A program made the translations under genes and the position numbers. A stretch of DNA of 64,000 nt from Photobacterium damselae. Lineage in GTDB: Bacteria > Pseudomonadota > Gammaproteobacteria > Enterobacterales > Vibrionaceae. Positions within the stretch are counted from its first letter, which is position 1; the number at the start of each line of letters is the position of its first letter. The DNA is taken from contig NZ_PYOG01000005.1 in NCBI RefSeq assembly GCF_003026815.1, positions 163,906 to 227,905 of the forward strand. The letters run 5' to 3'. The notes beneath the pieces were generated by a model that saw nothing but the letters and a program-made list of their open reading frames with translations, ran no database searches and was not told the origin of the DNA. Of the stretch, positions 38,299-48,519 are shown in pieces.

Positions 38299-39489
38299 AT
38301 GACAGCTTCTATTTATTTGGTTAAAGGCCGCGAGAAATCTCTTCTTCGTCGCCACCCTTGGGTATTTTCACGTGGTATTGCGCGAGTTGAAGGCGATCCA
38401 CAACTAGGTGATACCGTCGAAATTTTTGATAACAAGGGCCAATGGCTTGCACGTGGTGCTTACTCACCTCAATCACAAATCCGTGTTCGTGTTTGGACAT
38501 TTAATAAAAACGAAAAGATTGATGTTGAGTTTTTTGTTAACCGTCTGCAAACCGCTCAAGCGCTACGTGATGTTCTTGCAGCTCGCGATGGTCTAACAGG
38601 TTATCGTCTAATTGCAGCTGAATCTGATGGTCTTCCTGGTATTACCATCGATAAATATCAAGATTACTTAGTATGTCAGCTATTAAGTGCTGGTGCAGAA
38701 GCCCAAAAAGAGGCCTTAGTAGAAGCGCTTCAGATTTGTTACCCTCTTTGTAATGTATACGAACGCTCAGATGTTGCGGTTCGTAAGAAAGAAGGTTTAG
38801 CACAGCGTACTGGTGTTTTAGTAGGCAATGAGCCACCTAAGTTCGTTACTATTGAAGAAAATGGCGTCAAAATTAACGTTGATATCAAAGGCGGTCATAA
38901 AACTGGCTTCTACCTTGATCAACGTGATAGCCGTGAAGCGGCCGTTAAATACGTTAATGGTAAGCGCGTACTTAACTGCTTCTGTTACACAGGTGGCTTT
39001 GGTCTGTACGCTCTTAAAGGCGGAGCAAGCCAAGTTGTAAACGTAGATGTTTCTCAACCTGCACTTGATACTGCGAAGATGAACGCAGAAATGAACGGCT
39101 ATCCACTTGAGAATGCTGAATTCTTAAATGCTGATGTGTTTAAGCTACTTCGTGAATACCGTGATCGTGGCGAGCAGTTTGATGTTGTCATTATGGATCC
39201 ACCTAAATTTGCAGAGTCTAAGTCTCAGCTTGTTGGTGCGTGTCGCGGTTACAAAGATATCAACATGCTTGCAATGCAAATTACCAAGCCAGGCGGTATG
39301 CTACTTACCTACTCTTGCTCTGGTTTGATGGATGGTAACCTATTCCAGAAAATTATTGCAGATGCAGCATTAGATGCTAAACGTGATGTTCAGTTTATTG
39401 AACGCTTTGCTCAAGCAGCTGATCACCCATTAGATAGCGCTTACCCTGAAGGTTTCTATCTAAAAGGCTTTGCTTGTTACGTTAAGTAA
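38299..39489 (+). CDS. rlmI: 23S rRNA m5C1962 methyltransferase RlmI
   Basis: A 396-residue protein with an N-terminal PUA domain ([20 protein letters not shown]), an EEHEA-like middle, and a C-terminal Rossmann methyltransferase domain. SAM-binding region is [16 protein letters not shown], and the catalytic region is [12 protein letters not shown] with a later TYSCSG. It methylates C1962 of 23S rRNA. Single-gene unit. Confidence 0.93.
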   Translation: MTASIYLVKGREKSLLRRHPWVFSRGIARVEGDPQLGDTVEIFDNKGQWLARGAYSPQSQIRVRVWTFNKNEKIDVEFFVNRLQTAQALRDVLAARDGLTGYRLIAAESDGLPGITIDKYQDYLVCQLLSAGAEAQKEALVEALQICYPLCNVYERSDVAVRKKEGLAQRTGVLVGNEPPKFVTIEENGVKINVDIKGGHKTGFYLDQRDSREAAVKYVNGKRVLNCFCYTGGFGLYALKGGASQVVNVDVSQPALDTAKMNAEMNGYPLENAEFLNADVFKLLREYRDRGEQFDVVIMDPPKFAESKSQLVGACRGYKDINMLAMQITKPGGMLLTYSCSGLMDGNLFQKIIADAALDAKRDVQFIERFAQAADHPLDSAYPEGFYLKGFACYVK

Positions 39490-39516
39490 TTTGCCAGTTT
39501 GATATTACAAGTTCCT

Positions 39517-39552
39517 AAAAACCTATTGGCTTTCGAGTTAATAGGTTTTTTA
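39517..39552 (+). terminator. Terminator of rlmI
   Basis: AAAAACCTATT and AATAGGTTTTTT form a perfect stem with a T-run. Confidence 0.9.
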
Positions 39553-39773
39553 TTTCTTTAAGAATATTCCGTCGCTACTGATTACTAAGTTATTGAGTAA
39601 AAATATGAAACTCATCACTTGGTTTCTATTCTCATCAAGCATATACTCCTTAAACATTCAGCTTAAATTCAGCCAGAATAAGCACAATATTGTTATTGCT
39701 GCTATAACCAATTTACTTTGTAACTATTCTATTAATCAATTTGGTTTGAGCTAATAATTTTCAAGGACTTAAT

Positions 39774-40403
39774 ATGAAACTGCACTCTCTTTTCCTAGTA
39801 CTTGCTGCGGCAGGTTTTAGCTGTTCAACGCTTGCAGATGTAACAGTAAATTTGCCAAATAATGCTGAACTTGTACTGGTTAATGGCGCGTCAGCAAAAG
39901 GAAATGACCCAATTACACTTCCTAATGGCGAAAACCAGATTGCTCTGCGCTATAACGGCAATTTCCGTCAAGGTGGCAATTTCCAAGCATTTGAGTCTGA
40001 TGTTGTTATCATGAAGTTTGCTGGTGATAATACAACATATACCCTGACTATGCCGCAAATTCGCAATGAGCAACAAGCGGATAACTTCAATGAAAATCCA
40101 CAAATTTCATTAAAGAATGCTCAAGGTAATAACATTAGCTTTGAGCAAGATAAGCTAATGAAAAAAGGGTTTCAAATTGGCCGTAACTACGAAGTTGAAA
40201 TAGCAAAATACAATCAAACAAATGGACCTGCGGCTCTAGCAAGCCTACCAAGCGTGGTTGTACTTCCAGCGACAATAAACCCAGCAGATTACCCAGCAAC
40301 TCAAAAAGGCAAAGCTCAAGAGACCGCAGCGAAGATGCTAAATTACTGGTGGAGCCAAGCAGACGCGACTACTCGTGAAGCATTTAAAAAGAAAATCCAA
40401 TAA
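39774..40403 (+). CDS. DUF2057 family exported protein (YccT/CsgI-like)
   Basis: A 209-residue secreted protein with a signal peptide ending STLA. Family pattern: VTVNLPNNAELVLVNG, then NGENQIALRYNG. The E. coli relative YccT (CsgI) limits curli formation; whether this one has a curli-like target is unknown. The location near yccA, acyP and rlmI agrees with the E. coli yccT neighbourhood. Confidence 0.82.
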   Translation: MKLHSLFLVLAAAGFSCSTLADVTVNLPNNAELVLVNGASAKGNDPITLPNGENQIALRYNGNFRQGGNFQAFESDVVIMKFAGDNTTYTLTMPQIRNEQQADNFNENPQISLKNAQGNNISFEQDKLMKKGFQIGRNYEVEIAKYNQTNGPAALASLPSVVVLPATINPADYPATQKGKAQETAAKMLNYWWSQADATTREAFKKKIQ

Positions 40404-40532
40404 TTGCGTGTTATAAAATAATTAGGAAAAGAGTTCGCTCTTAGATTAGATAGACGTATTTTCTTTCGTTTCAATCAGCGTCAATAACCTCTATCCAATA
40501 TGTTAACACCGCAGGAACAATACTCATTTTAG

Positions 40533-40576
40533 TCATTGGACTCGATAAGCCAAATCGAGTCCAATGATTATATTTT
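40533..40576 (+). terminator. Long perfect hairpin after yccT-like gene
   Basis: TCATTGGACTCGAT (40533-40546) and ATCGAGTCCAATGA (40554-40567) form a 14-base-pair perfect stem with a 7-base loop, followed by TTATATTTT. Probably a terminator. The rest of the gap to 40872 shows no gene. Confidence 0.65.
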
Positions 40577-40872
40577 CGGCTTTCATCCCACTTCTTCTAC
40601 TATTTTCATCTACAAACCACCCACCAGCAAAATGCAACATACTGCTTATTAATTCATTCTTAGACTCTCTTACCTAATGAGAAAGCACTCAATAAATTAT
40701 TAGTTATTGATACAAAATAAGAACATGTTTGTTACATAAAACAAGCATAAGTATGCGAAGTCGAATGAAAAACGAACGATTTCTTAATGCATATTTATAG
40801 TATTCACCTATAGTTTTTTTTCGAAGAAGCAGAAGTTATTAGAACAATTAACCTCAATAAAAGGATGAATAC

Positions 40873-43800
40873 ATGGTTCACCAAAAGCAAGGAACGATAA
40901 CCAAACGTATTTTCACCCTCAGCACCCTAACGGCATCGTGCTTACTGGCATTTAATGCTCAGGCAGCCATAGATTGTACCAATCTTGCTGAATGGGAAGC
41001 GGGAAAAGTTTACGTTGGCGGTGATCAAGTCCAACAAAATAGTAAAGCTTACAAAGCAAACTATTGGACACAAAATAATAGCCCAGATAAAAATACCGGT
41101 CCTTATGACGAATGGAATCTAATCGATAGCTGCGACACAGATACAACCCCTCCTACAGATAATGTATTGCCTTCTATCGATATTACCGCCCCAACCTCTA
41201 ACCAAGTCTTTACTACGGGCGATCTTGTTACCTTATCAGCCAACGCGACCGATAGTGATGGCTCCGTTACTAAAGTTGAATTCTTTATTAATGGACAATT
41301 ACATGCAACATCAGCAACGGCTCCATACACATCTCAATGGACCGCAACTACAGGTCAGCACACTCTAGTGGCAAAAGTTTTCGATGACCAAGGTGCAACA
41401 ACTGAATCGCAACTCTCTTTTAGCGCTCAAGATACGGCGAATGTGCCACCAAGTGTTGATTTCACATTATCGGCAACTGAAGTAGATCAAGGGCAAGTTG
41501 TTACGCTTACTGCAACTGCCACCGACAGTGATGGTACTGTTGAAAAAGTCGATTTTTATGCTAACAACAAATTAATCGGAACTGCCGCTACTGAACCTTA
41601 CACTTTAGATTACACAGCCAATACATCAGGTCAGCTTTCAATCACCGCAAAAGCCATTGATAACCAAGGTGCGATAACCATTTCTACAGCCCAAACGATC
41701 ACGGTTATTGGCGCGCCAATGGTTAAGAGCTGCCGCCCAGATGGACTCTATCAAACAGAAGGGATTAACGTTCCTTACTGTTCTATTTATGATGAAGATG
41801 GCCGAGAAATGATGGGAGCCGATCACCCTCGACGTGTTATCGGTTATTTCACAAGTTGGCGTGCAGGTAATGACCCACAAAGTAGCTATCTTGTCAGTGA
41901 TATTCCGTGGGAACAGCTTACCCATATTAACTACGCTTTCGTCAGCATTGGCGCAGATGGTAAAGTGAATATTGGTGATGTCAACGACCCTAAAAGTGCG
42001 GCCGTTGGCATGGAGTGGGATGGTGTTGAAATCGACCCAGCTCTTGGCTTTAAAGGCCACTTTGGAGCACTTGCTACCGCTAAGGTAAAACATGATGTTA
42101 AGACGCTCATCTCTATCGGTGGTTGGGCAGAAACTGGCGGACACTTTGATACTAATGGCGATCGTGTTGCTGATGGCGGTTTCTATACAATGACCACCAA
42201 TGCTGATGGCTCAATTAATCATGCGGGTATCGAGAAGTTTGCGGCATCAGCTGTTGAAATGATGCGCAAATACAAATTCGACGGTCTCGACATTGACTAC
42301 GAATATCCGACCTCAATGGCAGGTGCTGGTAACCCATACGATAAAGAGTTCATGGAACCGCGCCGTCCATATCTATGGGCTTCGTACCAGGAATTAATGA
42401 AAGTTCTGCGTGAGAAACTAGATGCGGCGTCGGCTCAAGATGGCATCCATTACATGCTCACTATCGCAGCACCATCTTCAGGTTATCTATTACGCGGAAT
42501 GGAAACATTCGATGTTACTCAGTACCTCGACTACGTTAACATCATGTCTTACGATCTCCATGGCGCATGGAATGATCACGTAGGTCACAACGCTGCTCTA
42601 TTTGATACCGGAAAAGACTCAGAACTGGCGGCATGGAATGTTTATGGCACGGCGGCATATGGCGGTATCGGCTACTTAAATACTGACTGGGCTTACCATT
42701 ATTTCCGCGGTTCAATGCCAGCAGGTCGAATTAATATCGGTGTTCCATACTATACTCGTGGCTGGCAAGGCGTTACGGGCGGAGAAAATGGTCTTTGGGG
42801 TAAAGCACCACTACCAAATCAGTCTGAATGTGCACCAGGTACAGGAGAAGGCGAGAAAAATAACTGCGGTTATGGTGCCATCGGTATTGATAACATGTGG
42901 CATGACCTCGACCCTCAAGGAAAAGAGATGGGTGCAGGCTCTAACCCTATGTGGCATGCTAAAAACTTAGAGCATGGCGTATTTGGCTCATATGCTGCGG
43001 CCTACGGGTTGGATCCAGCAAATGATCCTGATGATAAATTGGTTGGAACATACTCTCGTAACTACGACTCTGTTGCCGTTGCTCCTTGGTTATGGAACGC
43101 AGAGAAAAGCGTATTCCTATCAACCGAAGATAAAGCCTCTGTCAGTGTAAAAGCAGACTACATTATCGATAAAGAGATTGGCGGCATCATGTTCTGGGAA
43201 CTGGCTGGTGACTACAGCTGTTACCTACTTGATGACAATGGCAAGCGTACAGCAACCATTGATGCAACAGAAAAAGCTTGTGCATCGGGTAACGGTGAAT
43301 ACCACATGGGTAATACCATGACGAAAGCCATCTATGAGAAGTTTAAGTCTGCCTCTCCTTATGGCAATACTGTTGCAACTGGCGCTATTCCAACTGAGGC
43401 AGCTGATATCGCAGTATCCGTTGGAGGCTTTAAAGTAGGCGATCAGAACTATCCAATTAATCCTAAGATCACATTTACTAATAATACCGGTGTTGATCTA
43501 CCTGGTGGTACTGAGTTCCAATTTGATATCCCTACTTCAGCACCTGATAACGCAAAAGATCAGTCAGGCGGTGGATTGAAAGTCATTGCTTCTGGCCATA
43601 CAAAAGCGAATAACATTGGCGGTCTTGAAGGTGTCATGCATCGCGTTGCCTTTACACTACCAAAATGGAAGTCTCTACCTGCCGGTGAAAGCTATGAGCT
43701 GGATATGGTTTACTACTTACCAATTACTGGGCCAGCTAACTATGTAGTGATTGTTAATGGTAAAGAGTACGCCTTTAAGTTTGAACAACCAGATTTACCT

Positions 43801-44034
43801 CTTGGTGATCTAACCACTGGTGGTGGCGAAGGAGGCGGCGGTGATGGTGGTACTTGCGATACAGCAGGCGTTAACACTTATCCAGATTGGCCTCAAGCAG
43901 ATTGGGCTGGTAACCCATCCCATGCCAATACAGGTGATCAACTAATTTATAACGGTGTTATCTATAAAGCTAACTGGTGGACAAGTTCAGTTCCTGGTAG
44001 TGATGGCAGTTGGTCAAAAGTGTGTAAGATTTAA
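40873..44034 (+). CDS. chiA: Modular GH18 chitinase
   Basis: 1053 residues, secreted (signal peptide ending AQAA, about residue 32). Domain order: CBM5/12 chitin-binding domain (about 36-88, with [10 protein letters not shown]); two Ig-like domains with matching SDG-V-KV-FY/F motifs (about 100-185 and 193-277); GH18 catalytic domain (about 310-815) with DGLDIDYE, catalytic E477; a ChiC-like beta domain (about 850-970); a glycine-rich linker; and a C-terminal CBM5/12 (about 1000-1053, with YKANWWTSS). It degrades chitin outside the cell. A single-gene unit. Confidence 0.94.
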   Translation: MVHQKQGTITKRIFTLSTLTASCLLAFNAQAAIDCTNLAEWEAGKVYVGGDQVQQNSKAYKANYWTQNNSPDKNTGPYDEWNLIDSCDTDTTPPTDNVLPSIDITAPTSNQVFTTGDLVTLSANATDSDGSVTKVEFFINGQLHATSATAPYTSQWTATTGQHTLVAKVFDDQGATTESQLSFSAQDTANVPPSVDFTLSATEVDQGQVVTLTATATDSDGTVEKVDFYANNKLIGTAATEPYTLDYTANTSGQLSITAKAIDNQGAITISTAQTITVIGAPMVKSCRPDGLYQTEGINVPYCSIYDEDGREMMGADHPRRVIGYFTSWRAGNDPQSSYLVSDIPWEQLTHINYAFVSIGADGKVNIGDVNDPKSAAVGMEWDGVEIDPALGFKGHFGALATAKVKHDVKTLISIGGWAETGGHFDTNGDRVADGGFYTMTTNADGSINHAGIEKFAASAVEMMRKYKFDGLDIDYEYPTSMAGAGNPYDKEFMEPRRPYLWASYQELMKVLREKLDAASAQDGIHYMLTIAAPSSGYLLRGMETFDVTQYLDYVNIMSYDLHGAWNDHVGHNAALFDTGKDSELAAWNVYGTAAYGGIGYLNTDWAYHYFRGSMPAGRINIGVPYYTRGWQGVTGGENGLWGKAPLPNQSECAPGTGEGEKNNCGYGAIGIDNMWHDLDPQGKEMGAGSNPMWHAKNLEHGVFGSYAAAYGLDPANDPDDKLVGTYSRNYDSVAVAPWLWNAEKSVFLSTEDKASVSVKADYIIDKEIGGIMFWELAGDYSCYLLDDNGKRTATIDATEKACASGNGEYHMGNTMTKAIYEKFKSASPYGNTVATGAIPTEAADIAVSVGGFKVGDQNYPINPKITFTNNTGVDLPGGTEFQFDIPTSAPDNAKDQSGGGLKVIASGHTKANNIGGLEGVMHRVAFTLPKWKSLPAGESYELDMVYYLPITGPANYVVIVNGKEYAFKFEQPDLPLGDLTTGGGEGGGGDGGTCDTAGVNTYPDWPQADWAGNPSHANTGDQLIYNGVIYKANWWTSSVPGSDGSWSKVCKI

Positions 44035-44062
44035 TTTATTACCCTCTACCAACACCTACTTT

Positions 44063-44093
44063 AAGCGCGAGTATTAAGTCTCGCGCTTTTTTA
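44063..44093 (+). terminator. Terminator of the chitinase gene
   Basis: AAGCGCGAG, loop, CTCGCGCTTTTTT. Confidence 0.9.
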
Positions 44094-44106
44094 TTCTATC
44101 AACAGA

Positions 44107-44148
44107 TATACTCAAGTGACTTCAAGGTGCGAGGTTACTTGGGTATAC
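44107..44148. repeat. Dispersed extragenic palindrome, copy 2
   Basis: TATACTCAAGT and ACTTGGGTATA around a GACTTCAAGGTGCGAGGTT centre, nearly the same as 26821-26861. The rest of the gap to 44500 is AT-rich without a gene. Confidence 0.75.
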
Positions 44149-44500
44149 ACTGCTGAATTTGAGCTAGAACCCCACGTTCAATAAACATCAGTACTTTTCA
44201 GAACAACTCTCAGCTATCAATAAACGAGAGTACTTATCAATAAAACAGAATATAAAGCCTGCCCTGCATCACATTTACTTAAGACAATTAAAACTATCAG
44301 TATTAGCATTAAATACTATGTTCAAAAAAATAACTCTATGTTATTTAAATAGAAGAACATTGTTCATTATTTTATAGCGAATATGTCCACAAAAAAATGC
44401 ACTAATTTTTACATACCTAGGACTTAATTTTATTATTTTTTATGCTAGAGTCGGCACTCATTTTCAAATTTGGTTGTATTGAAGAGAGATTTAAAAGGAT

Positions 44501-45151
44501 ATGAAAAAAGCACTTGCTCTATTCCTTTTGATGTTTAGTTATATGCCTCTTCAAGCCTATGCAAGTAATGTAGTACACCACCACTCATATACTGAGCGAA
44601 AGAATTCAGACATTGTGGTTGAGTATGTTTATGAAAAAGCGAAGCTCAACGGCATTGTAGACTACGAAGCATTTAAGAAAGGCTTTAACGCATATAACAA
44701 AATCAAAGGAAAGAAAAAATCGTTACTGACAATTATTGACTACAGTAAACCGTCTAACGAAAAACGCTTTTATGTTATTGATTTAAAAAGAAATAAACTA
44801 TTGTATAAAACCTATGTTGCCCATGGTGTTAATAGTGGTTTATTAATGGCTAAGAATTTTTCTAATACGGTAGATTCGCATAAAACCTCATTAGGAACTT
44901 ATCTAACAGCCACCACATATAATGGAAGCAATGGTTATTCTCTTAAGTTACAAGGTCTTACAAGAGGAAAAAATACCAATGCTTTAAAACGCTATATTGT
45001 GATTCATGGTGCAAAATACGCAACTGAAGCTTTTATTAAACATAATGGTTATTTAGGTCGCAGTTGGGGATGCCCTGCTCTTCCTCCACAATTAGCTAGG
45101 AAAATTATCGATACCATTAAAGGTGGTAGTGTCATCTTTGCTTATGGTTAA
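44501..45151 (+). CDS. L,D-transpeptidase catalytic-domain protein
   Basis: A 216-residue exported protein with a signal peptide (about 1-21, cleavage near AYA). The murein L,D-transpeptidase fold is indicated by YIVIHGAKYA and GRSWGCPALP, with C191 as the expected nucleophile in the SWGCP motif. It belongs to the compact 'L,D-TPase catalytic domain' group rather than to YcbB or ErfK. It would cross-link or trim peptidoglycan in the periplasm. Confidence 0.82.
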   Translation: MKKALALFLLMFSYMPLQAYASNVVHHHSYTERKNSDIVVEYVYEKAKLNGIVDYEAFKKGFNAYNKIKGKKKSLLTIIDYSKPSNEKRFYVIDLKRNKLLYKTYVAHGVNSGLLMAKNFSNTVDSHKTSLGTYLTATTYNGSNGYSLKLQGLTRGKNTNALKRYIVIHGAKYATEAFIKHNGYLGRSWGCPALPPQLARKIIDTIKGGSVIFAYG

Positions 45152-45168
45152 TCTGTTATTTTAAAAAT

Positions 45169-45204
45169 AAGCCCTAATTACTTACTCAGTATTAGGGCTT
45201 TTTT
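45169..45204 (+). terminator. Terminator of the L,D-transpeptidase-like gene
   Basis: AAGCCCTAAT and ATTAGGGCTTTTTT. Confidence 0.9.
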
Positions 45205-45295
45205 ATTGCAAAATCACTTTTCACTTCAAACTTATAATCCATCTATAAAATCCATCTATAATCAAGACAGCATTTAATTTGATAAAGAGCCTATA

Positions 45296-45859
45296 ATGAA
45301 TAAAGCATTAATTGCCATTGATTTTATTAACGATATTGTTGATGCAAAAGGAAAAATCCCTAGTTGTGCAGAACAAGTAAAAACTCATCGTGTCATTGAT
45401 AAAGCCAATCTTGCGATTTCATGGGCAAGAAACCAACACATTCCAGTCATTTTTGTAAAAGTTGGTTTTCAAGACAATTATTTTGCCCAACCAAAGCACT
45501 CTCCTATATTTGGCAAAGCGGATCAGTTTGGCGCTTTAAATCTGTCAGGATGGGGAACTGAATTCCATTGTGATCTTGATGTTCAACCTCATGACTCTGT
45601 TGTGATTAAGCCAAGAGTAAACCCATTCTACAATACTTCTCTTGATGCTATGTTGCGGGCAAATAAAATCGAGCAGCTATACTTTTGTGGTGTTAGCACC
45701 AGTTGGGCAATTCAAAGTGCGGTACGTGATGCCCACGATAGAGACTATCAAGTTCATCTGATCACAGATGCGTGTGCTTCACATAGCTATGAAGATCATC
45801 AAGCCTCTTTGGCAATGTTAGAGCGATTAGTTACGCCTCATTTAGCAGAAGAGCTTTAA
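45296..45859 (+). CDS. Isochorismatase-like hydrolase lacking the nucleophilic cysteine
   Basis: A 187-residue isochorismatase-fold protein: D9 in ALIAIDFIND, K105 in VVIKPRVNPFY and the cis-peptide region CGVSTSWAIQSAVRDA. Where nicotinamidase-type members have the catalytic Cys (GVATDxCV), this protein has A138. That is the state of true isochorismatases (PhzD and EntB also lack it), so a vinyl-ether hydrolase-like or other non-thiol reaction is more likely than amide hydrolysis. Substrate unknown. Confidence 0.8.
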   Translation: MNKALIAIDFINDIVDAKGKIPSCAEQVKTHRVIDKANLAISWARNQHIPVIFVKVGFQDNYFAQPKHSPIFGKADQFGALNLSGWGTEFHCDLDVQPHDSVVIKPRVNPFYNTSLDAMLRANKIEQLYFCGVSTSWAIQSAVRDAHDRDYQVHLITDACASHSYEDHQASLAMLERLVTPHLAEEL

Positions 45860-45901
45860 TAAGTTTTCTACGCGAGACTAAACATCTTTGGCCCAGATAA
45901 T

Positions 45902-45933
45902 AACGCCCAAATCTATCATGTAATTTGGGCGTT
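45902..45933. terminator. Bidirectional terminator
   Basis: AACGCCCAAAT and ATTTGGGCGTT form an 11-base-pair stem between convergent genes. Confidence 0.85.
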
Positions 45934-45948
45934 CATTTTAGGCGTTGG

Positions 45949-47063
45949 TTAGTTTATCGCTTTATCTGCAGGGTAATAAGGTAAATCTAGAGCCGTAGAT
46001 ACACTTTCACAGGTTACTTTTCCACGATAAACATTTAACCCATTAAGCAGATGTTTATCATGTTGAAGCGCTTTCTTATAACCCATATTTGCGAGCTTGA
46101 GTATATATGGCAAGGTGGCATTATTAAGGGCAAAGGTTGATGTTCTTGCCACCGCCCCAGGCATATTCGCAACACAATAGTGAACCACATCATCCACCAT
46201 ATAAGTAGGATCATTATGTGTTGTTGGATGTGACGTTTCGACACACCCACCTTGATCAATCGCTACATCCACAATGGCCGAGCCGGTTGCATCTTTTTGA
46301 TCATATCGGCAGTAACCAGTTTTGGTGCCGCAGCGCCAGCAACTAGCACACACCCAACGACAAGATCTGCATCTAAAACATGCTTTTCGACAGATTCTTT
46401 CGTCGAATAAATACATTGTACCTGTCCTGAAAACTGTTGATCTAATTGGCGCAATACATCCAAATTACGATCAAGAATCACAACATTGGCACGTAAACCA
46501 ATCGCCATTTGTGCAGCGTTAGCTCCAACAACCCCACCGCCTAAAATAACCACCTTTGCCGGCTCTACTCCAGGGACACCAGCCAGTAATAGACCTTTAC
46601 CACCATGAGATTTTTCAAGTGCTAAAGCGCCAGCTTGAATTGACATCCGCCCAGCAACCTCAGACATAGGTGCAAGCAAAGGTAGGCGACCTTTATCATC
46701 AGTTACCGTTTCATAAGCAATACAAATCGCCTTACTATTGATTAAGTCATGAGTTTGCTCAGGATCGGGAGCTAAATGTAGATAGGTGAAAAGAATCTGC
46801 CCTTCTCGCAACATCGCCCGTTCAATAGCTTGAGGCTCTTTTACTTTTACGATCATATCTGCTTCAGCGAATACGGCAGCAGCGCTTGGTAAAATGAGGG
46901 CCCCAGCATCAACATAGTCTTGATCGCTAAAACCAATACCTTGTCCAGCCAGTGTTTCTACATACACTTTATGGCCATGTGCAACCGCTTCAACAACCGA
47001 TGCAGGGATCATCCCTACTCGATACTCATGAACTTTAATCTCTTTAGGTACACCGATAATCAT
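45949..47063 (-). pseudogene. ald: Alanine dehydrogenase gene with a one-base frameshift
   Basis: The first 257 or so codons (47063 down to about 46284) encode the N-terminal part of alanine dehydrogenase: MIIGVPKEIKVHEYRVGM, HGHKVYVE, NAD-binding VVILGGGVVGANAAQMAIG. The frame then runs into ARPLWM and a stop. The rest continues in another frame: [39 protein letters not shown]. The break is at 46283-46284, where CAACCGG is followed by CTCGG and one more G restores CAACCGGGC (Gln-Pro-Gly). Joined, the product is about 371 residues, the normal length. Either a recent inactivation or a sequencing error. The intact enzyme interconverts L-alanine and pyruvate. Confidence 0.9.
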
Positions 47064-47210
47064 TGTTCTATCCTCGCAGTCTCGTCTACCAGCATTAGCA
47101 AACCGCTAAAAATACGATAATGGAATTAAAGCAGAATGTGTAACCATAATTTAAACAATAATTAACAAATCAATCTAAGTATAGTTTAGAACCTAGTTGA
47201 TTAAACCAAA

Positions 47211-47226
47211 CTTGATTAAGATCACA
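47211..47226. promoter_or_regulatory. Candidate CRP site upstream of ald
   Basis: CTTGATTAAGATCACA matches 8 of 10 conserved positions of TGTGA-N6-TCACA. It lies about 150 bases upstream of ald. The surrounding gap 47064-47457 contains no gene, only this site and a terminator near 47355. Confidence 0.3.
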
Positions 47227-47351
47227 TGATATAAAGCCATACAAACCCACAAAATAAGAGTTAGCATCTAGTTACATATTGAAATACAGATAAACACATT
47301 GCAGATAACAGAAATAACAGGAGGATGTACTTAAGATATTTACCACAAAAC

Positions 47352-47408
47352 AAAAAGCGAGCGAGTAATTTAATACCCACTAAGAGTACTAAACCACTCA
47401 CTCGCCTT
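47352..47408 (-). terminator. Terminator after the small gene at 47458
   Basis: On the minus strand GCGAGTGAGT pairs with ACTCGCTCGC across a long loop and is followed by TTTTTG. Confidence 0.6.
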
Positions 47409-47457
47409 ATTTAAATCTATCGTTTTTGTTTCGATAAATTTTAATCAGGATTGATGA

Positions 47458-47730
47458 TTACTCGTCATCTGTCCATGGCATATCTGGTAGTGCTGACAGA
47501 TTTTCACTGTAACGTTTTAGGTCAAATTTACCTTCGTTTTTCATTACGTCAAACACTTCAATTGATAGCGCACAAGCCATCATTTCAATAGCGTCTTCGC
47601 GAGATGTACCTGTCATCATAAGACGCATTAAAGTCTCTTTCACAACAATAGGATTACTATCTGCTAGTTGGTTTTCTACTGTTTCAACCAGCATATCGCC
47701 TGTCATGATTTCGTCTTGGTTTTCCATTTT
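47458..47730 (-). CDS. Small acidic protein of unknown function
   Basis: 90 residues from ATG 47730, which has AGGA upstream; the frame is open to 47766. Sequence is helical-looking and acidic with paired Met residues (LMRLMMTGTSREDAIEMMAC) and an acidic C-terminus (PWTDDE). I do not recognise it. It is about 50 bases downstream of the HAD phosphatase gene on the same strand and may be in the same transcript. Confidence 0.65.
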   Translation of the reverse strand, partial: KMENQDEIMTGDMLVETVENQLADSNPIVVKETLMRLMMTGTSREDAIEMMACALSIEVFDVMKNEGKFDLKRYSENLSALPDMPWTDDE

Positions 47731-47780
47731 TATCCTGTTCTTACCGCTAAGAGAGTTATAACCCAAAGGTTAGTCGTTCA

Positions 47781-48461
47781 TTAGGCCACATGTTGCTTGT
47801 TATTTTTGTCACAATCAAGACTTAGCATGGCACAAATTGTTGGTTGAGCTTCAATTAAATCAGAAAAATGTCGAGCAGCTTGCCCACTTATTGGCAAATT
47901 AATCGTATTTACAAAAATTGTCTTAAGCCCTGCAGTTAATGCAGACGTCGCCCCTGTTGTACTATCTTCCACCGCAATTACAGATTCCGTAGGTAGTTCA
48001 AAGTGCTGACATGCTAGCTGATAGATATCTGGAGCAGGCTTATTGTGTTCGACATCGTCCCCTGTAAAGATAACATCAAACCACTCTAACCAACCTTTTT
48101 GCGCTAGAATTCCTTCAACATAGATGCGCGGAGCCCCTGTAACAACAGCCAATGGTACTTTACCAGTTAGCTGCTTTAACAAAGTCTCAGCCCCCTCTTT
48201 CGCGGGAATACCTTTCGCTCGAATTTGCTCTTCAGTTAGCGCTTCCATATCATCCACAATCTGTTGTGGTTCAATGTTAAGCTGAAATTTTTCAATCAGG
48301 ATCTTGGCAATATTTGGCCATGTTACCCCTGCGTACTTATGCATGAAAACATCTGCCGATAACTCAACATCATGGCTTGCCATATAAAGCGACCAATTTG
48401 CCGCGTGAAAAACTTCGGAGTCGACTAAGGTTCCATCAAAATCAAAACAGATTGCTTGCAT
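47781..48461 (-). CDS. HAD-superfamily phosphatase (subfamily IA)
   Basis: A 226-residue HAD phosphatase. Motif I is FDFDGTLVDSE, motif II VVTGAP, motif III lysine in GDDVEHNKPAP, motif IV EDSTTGATSA. The cap domain is of the beta-phosphoglucomutase/YieH type. Likely substrates are small phosphorylated sugars or similar. It lies 58 bases downstream of arsJ on the same strand, so it may be read with the arsenate genes, but it also may be unrelated. Confidence 0.82.
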   Translation of the reverse strand: MQAICFDFDGTLVDSEVFHAANWSLYMASHDVELSADVFMHKYAGVTWPNIAKILIEKFQLNIEPQQIVDDMEALTEEQIRAKGIPAKEGAETLLKQLTGKVPLAVVTGAPRIYVEGILAQKGWLEWFDVIFTGDDVEHNKPAPDIYQLACQHFELPTESVIAVEDSTTGATSALTAGLKTIFVNTINLPISGQAARHFSDLIEAQPTICAMLSLDCDKNNKQHVA

Positions 48462-48519
48462 GCACTATTATTCCACTTAGTAATTTTCTTATCTTTATAA
48501 CATGACACACTATAGATTA

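Noticed and set aside
45949..46416. Separate 155-codon gene downstream of ald
   Set aside because: Its first third is ald read in the wrong frame; only the part after 46283 is real alanine dehydrogenase sequence, so it is the 3' part of the frameshifted gene.
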